Shown here piece after piece: positions 1 through 5,455 of a stretch of DNA of 6,906 nucleotides. The notes below the pieces were generated by a model, which was not told the origin of the DNA, did no database searches, and saw only the letters and a list, made by a program, of their open reading frames with translations. Within the stretch, counting starts at the first letter, position 1, and the number at the start of each line of letters is the position of its first letter. The position numbers and the translations under genes were made by a program. The stretch comes from Pseudomonadota bacterium (GTDB lineage: Bacteria; Pseudomonadota; Alphaproteobacteria; Acetobacterales; Acetobacteraceae). The DNA lies in assembly GCA_021784255.1 (NCBI GenBank), contig JAJXSZ010000170.1, positions 1 to 6,906 on the forward strand. The letters are read 5' to 3'.

Positions 1-380
1 TCGCCGCACCGCTGCTGGCGGCCCGCGACAAGGCAAGCGGACGCCTGCTCAAGCGCGCCTACGGGCCCTGGATGCTGCATGTGCTGCGCCTGCTCGCGGC
101 CCTGCGGTTCCTGCGCGGCACGGCGCTCGACCCGTTCGCGCGGACCGAGGAGCGCCGGGCCGAACGCGCGCTCATCGGCCAGTACGAGGCGGACATGGCG
201 ACGCTGCAGGCCGGCCTCGAGGCCGCCAATCTCGGCGCCGCCGTGGCCATCGCCGCCATTCCCGAGACGATCCGCGGCTATGGTCACGTGAAGGAGAAAT
301 CCATGCGCGAGGCCGCCGCCCGCCGCGCCCGCGAGCTCGAGGCCTGGGCGAAGCCGATCGTCGCGATGGCGGCGGAGTAG
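1..380 (+). CDS. Indolepyruvate:ferredoxin oxidoreductase, fused subunits, C-terminal end (partial)
   Basis: The reading frame enters from the left edge (first full codon at base 3) and ends at TAG 378-380, leaving 125 residues. The visible part matches what I know of the C-terminal DUF6537 region of long, fused IorA/IorB-type enzymes: a GPWML segment, then RGTALDPF, a TEERRAERALI stretch, and near the end IRGYGHVKE followed by an Ala/Arg-rich helix. The family oxidatively decarboxylates indolepyruvate and other aryl-pyruvates (from tryptophan, phenylalanine, tyrosine) to aryl-acetyl-CoA, using thiamine diphosphate and Fe-S clusters and passing electrons to ferredoxin in the cytoplasm. The thiamine and Fe-S domains lie outside the window, so integrity and substrate cannot be judged. 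The M20 hydrolase gene starts 32 bp downstream with no obvious promoter or terminator between them, so the two are probably co-transcribed. Confidence 0.87.
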   Translation, partial: AAPLLAARDKASGRLLKRAYGPWMLHVLRLLAALRFLRGTALDPFARTEERRAERALIGQYEADMATLQAGLEAANLGAAVAIAAIPETIRGYGHVKEKSMREAAARRARELEAWAKPIVAMAAE

Positions 381-412
381 ACGCGACCGCCGCGGCGTGG
401 CATCGGCGGGGC

Positions 413-1624
413 ATGAGCGCTCTTCCCGACATCCTGCTTTCCCTGCGCCCGCACCAGCAGGAGTTCCTCGCCGCCCTGGTGCGCACGCCGTCCGACAACC
501 CGCCCGGCGATTGCGCCCCGCACGCGCAGGCGACCGCGGAGCTGCTGGAGCAGCTCGGCTTCGCCGTCGAGCGCGACGTGGTGCCGCCGATCGCCTGCGA
601 GGCGGTGGGCATGCACCGCGTCACCAACCTCATCGTGCGACATCGTTTCGGCCCCGGCCCGGTCGTCGCGCTGAACGCGCATGGCGACGTGGTGCCGCCC
701 GGCGAGGGCTGGACGGCGGACCCGTATGGCGCCGAGATCCGCGACGGATGGATGTACGGCCGCGGCGTCGCCGTCTCCAAGAGCGACATCGCGACCTACG
801 CCTTCGCGCTGCTGGCGCTGATCCGCTCGGGCGTGAAACTCGCCGGCACGGTCGAGCTGCACGTCACCTACGACGAGGAGACCGGCGGCGAGATCGGCCC
901 GGCGCGGCTGCTCGCCGAGGGGCTGTCGCGGCCCGACCTCGCCATCGGCGCCGGGTTTTCCTATGCGGTGACCGAGGCGCATAATGGCTGCCTGCACCTC
1001 GAGGTCGAGGTGCGCGGGCGTTCGGCGCATGCCGCCCGCCCCTGGACCGGCATCGACGCGCTCGAGGCGGCGACCGCGATCCTGACGAAACTCTATGACT
1101 GGCGGAAGGCACTGGCCGCGCGGGAATCGCGGATCCCGGGCATCGGCGCGCCGCAGCTCACCGTGGGGCTCATCGAGGGCGGCATCAACACCAACGTCGT
1201 GCCGGACCGCGTCGCCTTGCGCCTCGACCGCCGCATCGTGCCGGAGGAAGCGCCCGATGCGGTGGAGGCGGAGCTGCGCGAGGTGATCGGCGCGGTTGCG
1301 GTCGGCGCGGCCACGGTCGCGGTCCGCCGCATCCTGCTCGCGCGCCCGCTGGTGGCGGACCCCCGCGCCCGCCGCCTCACCGAGCTGCTCTGCGCCCATG
1401 CCTCGCGCGTCCTCGCGACCGAGGTGCGGGCGCAGGGTGCGGCCCTCTATACCGACGCGCGGCACTACGCGGCCGCGGGCGTGCCCATCGTGCTCTACGG
1501 CGCCGGGCCACGCAGCATCGAGGAAGCCAACGCCCATCGCGCCGACGAGCGCCTCAGATTGTCGGACCTGTTCGCGGCGACCGAGGTGGTGGCGGCGACG
1601 CTCGCCGACCTGCTCGCGGCTTGA
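413..1624 (+). CDS. M20-family (ArgE/DapE-like) metallohydrolase with altered metal-site residues
   Basis: The protein has 403 residues, a normal length for M20 amidohydrolases and peptidases such as acetylornithine deacetylase or succinyl-diaminopimelate desuccinylase. These are cytoplasmic enzymes that cleave amide bonds with two zinc ions. Visible landmarks are: the first metal motif LNAHGDVVP (His90, Asp92); the catalytic pair DEETGGE (Glu155, Glu156); the dimerisation-domain motif GRSAHAARP (His206); INTNVVPDR; YTDARHY (Asp348, Arg350); and a C-terminal His375 in NAHRADER. Two usual ligands seem to be missing. The bridging Asp expected in GRGxADxKG is Val121 in GRGVAVSKSD, and the Glu/Asp expected in the VGEPT-like segment falls at Ala180 in IGAGFS. 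There is no signal peptide. ATG 413 is preceded by a weak GGCGGGG-type ribosome binding site. The gene is probably in an operon with the upstream oxidoreductase. The substrate is unknown; an N-acyl amino acid or small peptide is a family-level guess. Confidence 0.88.
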   Translation: MSALPDILLSLRPHQQEFLAALVRTPSDNPPGDCAPHAQATAELLEQLGFAVERDVVPPIACEAVGMHRVTNLIVRHRFGPGPVVALNAHGDVVPPGEGWTADPYGAEIRDGWMYGRGVAVSKSDIATYAFALLALIRSGVKLAGTVELHVTYDEETGGEIGPARLLAEGLSRPDLAIGAGFSYAVTEAHNGCLHLEVEVRGRSAHAARPWTGIDALEAATAILTKLYDWRKALAARESRIPGIGAPQLTVGLIEGGINTNVVPDRVALRLDRRIVPEEAPDAVEAELREVIGAVAVGAATVAVRRILLARPLVADPRARRLTELLCAHASRVLATEVRAQGAALYTDARHYAAAGVPIVLYGAGPRSIEEANAHRADERLRLSDLFAATEVVAATLADLLAA

Positions 1625-1651
1625 CGCCGTTGCGTGCCTTTACCATATATC
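1621..1651 (+). promoter_or_regulatory. Candidate sigma70-type promoter of the FMN reductase gene
   Basis: TTGACG at 1621-1626 (overlapping the TGA stop of the M20 gene) is a good -35 box. The downstream AT-rich patch offers CATATA at 1644-1649 with 17-bp spacing (3 of 6 consensus bases) or TATATC at 1646-1651 with 19-bp spacing (4 of 6). The patch stands out sharply in otherwise very GC-rich DNA. The -10 assignment is uncertain. The gene would have a very short leader. Confidence 0.42.
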
Positions 1652-1664
1652 GTTCGATATCGAA
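1647..1664. promoter_or_regulatory. Probable repressor operator: two overlapping palindromes
   Basis: Two perfect dyads overlap here. ATATCG-TT-CGATAT occupies 1647-1660, and TTCGATATCGAA occupies 1653-1664. Together they give three ATATCG half-sites: two on the top strand at 1647 and 1657, and one on the bottom strand at 1655-1660. The block covers the expected -10/start region and runs into the ribosome binding site, where a bound repressor would block transcription. The cognate regulator is not in the window and I cannot assign its family from the site alone. Confidence 0.55.
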
Positions 1665-1668
1665 GGAG
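1663..1668 (+). promoter_or_regulatory. Strong ribosome binding site of the FMN reductase
   Basis: AAGGAG lies 5 bases before ATG 1674 and is the clearest Shine-Dalgarno sequence in the window. It settles the start, because the same frame stays open far upstream inside the M20 gene. Its first two bases are also the end of the second palindrome. Confidence 0.8.
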
Positions 1669-1673
1669 TTACC

Positions 1674-2228
1674 ATGCAACCCGTCTCCGTCCTCGGCATC
1701 TCCGGCAGCCTGCGCAAGGGCAGCTTCAACACCGCGCTGCTGCGTGCGGCGGCGGGTGTCGCGCCTGCCGGCATGAGCATCAGCACCGCCGACATTTCGC
1801 AACTGCCATTCTATGACGGCGATCTGGAAGCCAGCGCCGGCATCCCGGCGGCGGCCGAGGCGCTGCGCGCCAGGATCCGCGCGGCGGACGCGGTGCTGAT
1901 CGCGACACCCGAATACAACGGCTCCTTCAGCGGCGCGCTGAAGAACGCGATCGACTGGTGCTCGCGCGCGCCGGACCAGGTCTTTGCCGCGAAGCCGGTC
2001 GCGATCATGGGGGCCAGCGGCGGCGCGCTCGGGACCGTGCGTTCGCAGCTGCATCTGCGCGAGGTGCTGACGATGCTCGATGCGCGCCTGGTCAGCGCGC
2101 CGCAGGTCTTCGTCGGCGCGGCGCATAACAAGATCGAGGACGGCGTGCTGAAGGACGAGCCGACGCTCGGCTTCATCAGGACGCTGCTGGATAATCTCGC
2201 GGGCTGGGTCGCGACGCTGCGCGTCTGA
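1674..2228 (+). CDS. NADPH-dependent FMN reductase (flavodoxin-like quinone/chromate reductase type)
   Basis: The protein has 184 residues, the usual size for the NADPH_red (FMN_red) family of cytoplasmic flavoproteins. These transfer electrons from NAD(P)H through bound FMN to quinones, chromate, azo compounds or other acceptors. The FMN phosphate loop is GSLRKGSFN at residues 11-19. The second flavin-contact motif is PEYNGS at 79-84, followed by the helix around KNAIDW (90-95). A glycine-rich GASGGALGT segment sits at 113-121. ATG 1674 is chosen because it directly precedes the conserved beta-strand VSVLGISGS and follows AAGGAG. The gene appears to have its own promoter and operator, unlike the weakly signposted gene before it, suggesting an inducible single-gene unit, perhaps for quinone or redox stress. 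The physiological acceptor cannot be read from the sequence. Its stop lies only 9 bp from the end of the convergent dehydratase gene. Confidence 0.9.
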   Translation: MQPVSVLGISGSLRKGSFNTALLRAAAGVAPAGMSISTADISQLPFYDGDLEASAGIPAAAEALRARIRAADAVLIATPEYNGSFSGALKNAIDWCSRAPDQVFAAKPVAIMGASGGALGTVRSQLHLREVLTMLDARLVSAPQVFVGAAHNKIEDGVLKDEPTLGFIRTLLDNLAGWVATLRV

Positions 2229-2237
2229 GCGGCGCCG

Positions 2238-3953
2238 TCAGGCGGGTCGGCCGGGGATGCAGAAGGCGAAGTCGCATCCCTGGTCGGCCTGCGTGACCTG
2301 CTCACGGTAGAGCCGCAGATAGCCCCGCTCCGCGCCTGGCGGCGGGGCAGGGGGCGTCCAGGCGGCGCGGCGGCGCGCCAGTACCTCCGGCGAAACGAGC
2401 AACTCGAGCCGCCGCGCCTCGGTATCGAGGCGGATCCGGTCGCCGTTCTCGACCAGCGCCAGCGGACCGCCGGCGGCGGCTTCGGGGGCGCAATGCAGCA
2501 CGATGGCGCCGAACGCGGTGCCGCTCATCCGCGCGTCCGAAATGCGCACCATGTCGGTGACGCCGGCGCGCGCGAGTTTTTTCGGAATCGGAATGTAGCC
2601 GGCTTCCGGCATGCCCGGGGCGCCGATCGGCCCGGCATGGCGCAGCACCAGGATGTCGTCGGGCTGCACATCGAGCGCCTCGTCGTCGAGCCGTGCCGCC
2701 ATGTCTTCGAGCCCGTCGAACACCACCGCGCGCCCCTCGTGCTGCAGCAGCGCCGCTGTCGCGGCGGAGCGCTTGATCAGCGCGCCGAGCGGGGCGAGGT
2801 TGCCGTGCAGCACGGCGAGCCCGCCGCCCACCGCGATCGGGTTGGCCGCGGAACGGATCACGCTCTGGCCCGGCACCTCCTCGGCGGCGGCGATCACGTC
2901 GGCGATGCTGCCGCCGCCGACGGTGCGCGCGGAGGTGTCGAGGAACGGCGCCAGCTCGCGCAGCAGCCGCGGCACGCCGCCGGCGTGGTGGAAATGTTCC
3001 ATGTAGCCGGCGCCGCTGGGCTTGAGGTCGACCAGCACCGGCACCTCGCGCCCGATCGCGTCGAAGGCATCGAGATCGAGCCGGATGCCGAGGCGTCCGG
3101 CGACCGCGGCATAATGGATCAGCGCGTTGGTCGAGCCGCCGATCGCCTGCAGCACCACCAGCGCGTTGCGCAGCGAGGCGGGCGTCAGAAGGTCGCGCAG
3201 CGTCGTCCCCTCGCGCGCCAGCCGCACCGCCGCCGCACCGGAAGCCTCGGCGAGCCGCAGCCGGTCGGCGTGCACGGCCGGGGCCGTGCCGCCGCCCGGC
3301 AGCGTGAGCCCCGCGGCCTCCGCCATCGAGGCGACGGTGGAGGCGGTGCCCATCACCATGCAGGTGCCGCGCGTCGGCGCCAGTCGTCCTGAGACCGTAT
3401 CGATCTCCGCCGCGTCGATCTTTCCTGCCCGGTGCTGCGCCCAGAGCCTGCGGCAATCCGTGCAGGCGCCGAGGATCTCGCCCTTGTGGTGGCCCACCAG
3501 CATCGGCCCCGTCGGCAGCACGATTGCCGGCACGTTGGCGCTCGCGGCCCCCATCATCAGCGCCGGCAGCGTCTTGTCGCAGCCGCCGATCAGCAGCACC
3601 GCGTCCATCGGCTGCGCGCGGATCATTTCCTCGGCATCGAGCGCCATCAGGTTGCGCAGGAACATGCTGGTCGGGTGCGAGAAGCTCTCGTGGATCGAAA
3701 TGGTCGGGAACGCCATCGGCAGCCCGCCGGCGAGCATGATGCCGCGCCGCGCCGCCGCGATCAGGTCCGGCACATTGCCGTGGCAGGGGTTGAAGTCGCT
3801 CATCGTATCGGTGAGGCCGACGATCGGGCGGTCGAGCGCATCGTCGGTGAAGCCCATCGCCTTGATGAAGGCGCGGCGCAGGAACAGCGAGAACCCGGCA
3901 TCGCCATAACTCGCGAGCCCCTTGCGCAGCCCCGTCGGTTTCGCCTTATCCAT
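2238..3953 (-). CDS. IlvD/Edd-family dehydratase, probably sugar-acid (aldonate) dehydratase
   Basis: The product of 571 residues belongs to the Fe-S dehydratases that convert 2,3-dihydroxy acids or aldonic acids to 2-keto acids. Three cysteines in the expected cluster positions are visible: Cys57 (NPCHGN), Cys125 (GGCDKTLPA) and Cys198 (RGTCMVMGTAST). Lys127 after Cys125-Asp126 is the lysine that is carbamylated to bind Mg in this family, and Glu89 (HESF) is a likely Mg ligand. Near the C-terminus, ISDARMSGTAFG carries the conserved serine (Ser477), followed by GGPLALVENGD. The overall pattern (CDKTLPALMMGAAS, GPMLVGHHKGE, RISDARMSGTA) resembles L-arabinonate/galactonate-type [2Fe-2S] dehydratases as I remember them more than housekeeping IlvD. 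A branched-chain role cannot be excluded. The start at 3953 is supported by GAGGTG at 3964-3959 and by a one-base overlap (TGATG) with the preceding DUF3237 gene. The frame stays open to 4010, but that extension is low-complexity and lies in the DUF3237 gene. Confidence 0.9.
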   Translation of the reverse strand: MDKAKPTGLRKGLASYGDAGFSLFLRRAFIKAMGFTDDALDRPIVGLTDTMSDFNPCHGNVPDLIAAARRGIMLAGGLPMAFPTISIHESFSHPTSMFLRNLMALDAEEMIRAQPMDAVLLIGGCDKTLPALMMGAASANVPAIVLPTGPMLVGHHKGEILGACTDCRRLWAQHRAGKIDAAEIDTVSGRLAPTRGTCMVMGTASTVASMAEAAGLTLPGGGTAPAVHADRLRLAEASGAAAVRLAREGTTLRDLLTPASLRNALVVLQAIGGSTNALIHYAAVAGRLGIRLDLDAFDAIGREVPVLVDLKPSGAGYMEHFHHAGGVPRLLRELAPFLDTSARTVGGGSIADVIAAAEEVPGQSVIRSAANPIAVGGGLAVLHGNLAPLGALIKRSAATAALLQHEGRAVVFDGLEDMAARLDDEALDVQPDDILVLRHAGPIGAPGMPEAGYIPIPKKLARAGVTDMVRISDARMSGTAFGAIVLHCAPEAAAGGPLALVENGDRIRLDTEARRLELLVSPEVLARRRAAWTPPAPPPGAERGYLRLYREQVTQADQGCDFAFCIPGRPA

Positions 3954-4426
3954 CACAGCACCTCGAAGAAGTCGAGCTCGAGGGCACCCGCCCGCCGCGC
4001 CGCCTGGCACAGGAAGACCGAACGCGCCAGCCAGAAATGCGGCCCCGGCGGCGCCTCGAAGCGCGGCGAGGCGCGGAAATAGATCAGCGAGGGATCGACG
4101 GTCTCGCCCGCCGCGAGCCGCGCCAGCACCTCCGGCGCGGCCCGCCGCAAGCCGCGATTCACGACGGTGATCAGCGTGCCGTCCGCGGCCTCGATGATGT
4201 AGCTCGCGACCAGATCGGCGGTCCCGTCGGGCGCGATCACCTGCCAGTCCGCGCCCCCGGGCAGCACCCTTCCTTCGAGGCGCGGGCCCGCCACGGTTCC
4301 GCCGGTGATCGGGATCATGCGGCGGCGGATGTCCATCGCGGGGCCGGTATCGATTGGCTTGGCGACGGTCACGCGGGCCTGGAAGGCGAAGCGGAGCGGC
4401 GGTGGCGACGGTTCATGCGGGCTCAT
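3953..4426 (-). CDS. DUF3237 (UPF0311-like) protein of unknown function
   Basis: The 157-residue protein shows the hallmarks I associate with DUF3237: GGTVAGPRLEGRVLPGGADW at residues 42-61, YIIEAADGTLITVVNRG at 76-92, LARLAAGETVDPSLIYFR at 101-118, then SPRFE and WLARSVF at 120-138. No signal peptide or membrane segment is visible, so it is probably a soluble cytoplasmic protein. The family has no established reaction that I can name. The gene is the first of a two-gene unit: its TGA (3955-3953) shares a base with the ATG of the IlvD/Edd dehydratase, so the two proteins are likely made together and may act in the same pathway. ATG 4426 has only a weak GGCGG sequence immediately upstream, but the conserved region starts shortly after (FAFQARVTV), leaving little room for another start. 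The N-terminal 10 residues are proline-rich and not obviously conserved. Confidence 0.85.
   Translation of the reverse strand: MSPHEPSPPPLRFAFQARVTVAKPIDTGPAMDIRRRMIPITGGTVAGPRLEGRVLPGGADWQVIAPDGTADLVASYIIEAADGTLITVVNRGLRRAAPEVLARLAAGETVDPSLIYFRASPRFEAPPGPHFWLARSVFLCQAARRAGALELDFFEVL
3959..3964 (-). promoter_or_regulatory. Ribosome binding site of the dehydratase, inside the DUF3237 gene
   Basis: On the minus strand GAGGTG precedes ATG 3953 by 5 bases and is embedded in the last codons of the DUF3237 gene (FEVL). This favours the inner start at 3953 over the longer frame beginning at 4010 and supports translational coupling. Confidence 0.7.
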
Positions 4427-4436
4427 CCGCCGACGA

Positions 4437-4450
4437 TGGCGCCGGCGCCA
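4437..4450. repeat. Perfect 14-bp palindrome upstream of the DUF3237 gene
   Basis: TGGCGCCGGCGCCA is fully self-complementary and lies 10 bp upstream of the minus-strand start at 4426. It overlaps a second dyad at 4447-4459. It could be an operator or a structured leader, but GC-rich DNA produces such sequences readily by chance. Confidence 0.3.
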
Positions 4451-4621
4451 GGCGCTGGCAAGGACGGGAGCGCGAGACAGCGCCGACAGGCGCCGCGGTG
4501 CAGCGGTGGCGGACCAACCGTGGGGTTGCGTTCGCGGCGCTCGCCGGTCCGCGGCTCGGCGGCTCGATGCGCGGGCGCACCGACCGGGCCATTCTGTGCC
4601 AGGACCACGGCCGATCGCGGT

Positions 4622-4650
4622 TTGACGCGCTCCGGGGAGCTACATATAGA
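4622..4650 (+). promoter_or_regulatory. Sigma70-type promoter of the hydroxycinnamate (crotonase-fcs) operon
   Basis: TTGACG at 4622-4627 and TATAGA at 4645-4650 are separated by exactly 17 bp, a near-ideal arrangement (5 of 6 and 4 of 6 consensus bases). This is the only AT-rich patch in the intergenic region. Transcription would start about 4657, giving a leader of roughly 25 bases before ATG 4682. Confidence 0.65.
4629..4640. promoter_or_regulatory. Inverted repeat in the promoter spacer, possible operator
   Basis: GCTCC-GG-GGAGC is a perfect 5-bp dyad placed between the -35 and -10 boxes, where a bound repressor would exclude RNA polymerase. Hydroxycinnamate operons in other bacteria are commonly controlled by MarR-type repressors released by the CoA thioester (CouR, FerR). 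No such gene is in the window, so the link is inference. Confidence 0.4.
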
Positions 4651-4681
4651 CCACAGCCGGATCGGGAAAACGGGCGGGAAC

Positions 4682-5455
4682 ATGGGCGCCAATCTGCGCA
4701 CGCGCGTCGAGGACGGCATCGCCGTCGTGACGCTGGCGCGGCCGCATAAGCGCAATGCCATCGACGACGCGACGCTGGCCGAGATCGGCGCCTTCTTCGG
4801 GGCCCCGCCCGCCGCGGCGCGCGCCGCCGTCGTGCATGGCGAGGGCGAGCATTTCTCCGCCGGCCTCGACCTCGCCACCCTCACCGGGCGCAACGCCGAG
4901 CAGGGAGTGGCACATTCGCGCGCCTGGCACGCCGCGTTCCGCGCCATCGAGTTCGGCGCCATCCCGGTCATCGCCGCGTTACACGGGGCGGTGGTGGGAG
5001 GCGGGCTGGAGCTGGCCGCCGCCTGCCATATCCGCGTCGCCGAGACGAGCGCGTTCTATGCGCTGCCGGAAGCCTCGCGCGGTATCTATGTCGGTGGCGG
5101 CGCCTCGGTGCGGCTCGCCCGCCTGGTCGGCGTCGCGCGGATGGCGGACATGATGCTCACCGGGCGCAGCTACACCGCTGCCGAAGGCGTGGTGCTCGGT
5201 TTCTCGCAATATTGCGTGGCCGACGGGGAGGGGCTGGCGAAGGCGATGGCGCTCGCCCGCCACGCCGCCGGGAATGCGGCGCTCACCAACTTCGCGATCC
5301 TGCAGGCGCTGCCGCGCATCGCCGCGGCGGACCCGGAGACGGGGCTGCTGATGGAAAGCCTGATGAGCGCGATCGCCCAGGATTCCGCCGAGGCGAAGCA
5401 GCGCCTCGCCGCCTTCCTCGAGGGCCGCGCGGCCAAGGTGGTGCGGCCGGAATGA
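4682..5455 (+). CDS. Crotonase / enoyl-CoA hydratase-family protein, likely hydroxycinnamoyl-CoA hydratase
   Basis: The protein has 257 residues, typical of a single-domain crotonase. The N-terminal motif RPHKRNAID (20-28) is followed by the first oxyanion-hole segment HFSAGLDL (57-64, Ala60) and the second, HGAVVGGGLELA (101-112, Gly107). Both glutamates used by classical enoyl-CoA hydratases are present: Glu110 in GGGLE and Glu130 in ALPE. The family hydrates the 2,3-double bond of acyl-CoAs in the cytoplasm. Its gene overlaps the feruloyl-CoA synthase start by ATGA, so the expected substrate is a hydroxycinnamoyl-CoA such as feruloyl- or p-coumaroyl-CoA. Whether the hydrated product is then cleaved to an aldehyde plus acetyl-CoA cannot be read directly. 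ATG 4682 begins just before the conserved RVEDGIAVVTLARP segment. Only a weak GGGCGGGA ribosome binding site precedes it. Upstream in-frame codons reach back into the intergenic region but lack crotonase character. Confidence 0.88.
   Translation: MGANLRTRVEDGIAVVTLARPHKRNAIDDATLAEIGAFFGAPPAAARAAVVHGEGEHFSAGLDLATLTGRNAEQGVAHSRAWHAAFRAIEFGAIPVIAALHGAVVGGGLELAAACHIRVAETSAFYALPEASRGIYVGGGASVRLARLVGVARMADMMLTGRSYTAAEGVVLGFSQYCVADGEGLAKAMALARHAAGNAALTNFAILQALPRIAAADPETGLLMESLMSAIAQDSAEAKQRLAAFLEGRAAKVVRPE

Larger units (their letters stand above)
4427..4681. other. Divergent intergenic regulatory region
   Basis: These 255 bp separate the minus-strand DUF3237-dehydratase unit from the plus-strand crotonase-feruloyl-CoA synthase unit. 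The right end holds a good plus-strand promoter and an inverted repeat, listed separately. The left end holds a perfect 14-bp palindrome at 4437-4450 and a GCCAG-GCG-CTGGC dyad at 4447-4459, both pure GC-type repeats just upstream of the DUF3237 start. No convincing minus-strand promoter is visible. The AT patch at about 4643-4648 reads TATATG on the minus strand but has only a poor -35 (TTTTCC) 16 bp before it. Short open frames crossing this region have no recognisable protein character. Confidence 0.6.

Noticed and set aside
388..397. A 10-bp GC palindrome between the oxidoreductase and the M20 gene
   Set aside because: It is short and pure G/C, has no promoter boxes nearby, and is expected by chance in this base composition.
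284..1537. A 417-codon open frame on the minus strand, antisense to the M20 gene
   Set aside because: Its translation is Arg/Gly/Ala/His-rich with no family character, while the plus-strand frame has clear M20 motifs. Long antisense frames are expected in GC-rich genes.
1296..1673. An upstream in-frame extension of the FMN reductase, reaching into the M20 gene
   Set aside because: The extension reads as Arg/Ser/Pro-rich shadow sequence. The strong AAGGAG and the conserved VSVLGISGS start right at 1674.
2213..2225. GACGC-TGC-GCGTC hairpin at the end of the FMN reductase as an intrinsic terminator
   Set aside because: The stem is only 5 bp, lies inside the coding sequence, and is not followed by a run of T.
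2493..3392. A 299-codon open frame on the plus strand within the dehydratase gene
   Set aside because: It is an antisense shadow: the composition is low-complexity (Arg, His, Gly, Ala), no motif is recognisable, and it lies wholly under a strongly supported IlvD/Edd gene.
3954..4010. A 19-residue N-terminal extension of the dehydratase starting at 4010
   Set aside because: It lies inside the DUF3237 gene and is not conserved-looking. ATG 3953 has a well-spaced GAGGTG and forms a typical TGATG junction.
4587..4602. A sigma54-like sequence on the minus strand (CTGGCAC followed by GGCC)
   Set aside because: The -24 TGGCAC element is good, but the -12 GC falls one base short of the strict spacing and TTGC is not present.
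4427..4681. A possible extra small gene in the divergent intergenic region
   Set aside because: The open frames crossing it are Arg/Gly/Ala-rich, have no ribosome binding site or conserved look, and would cover the promoter.
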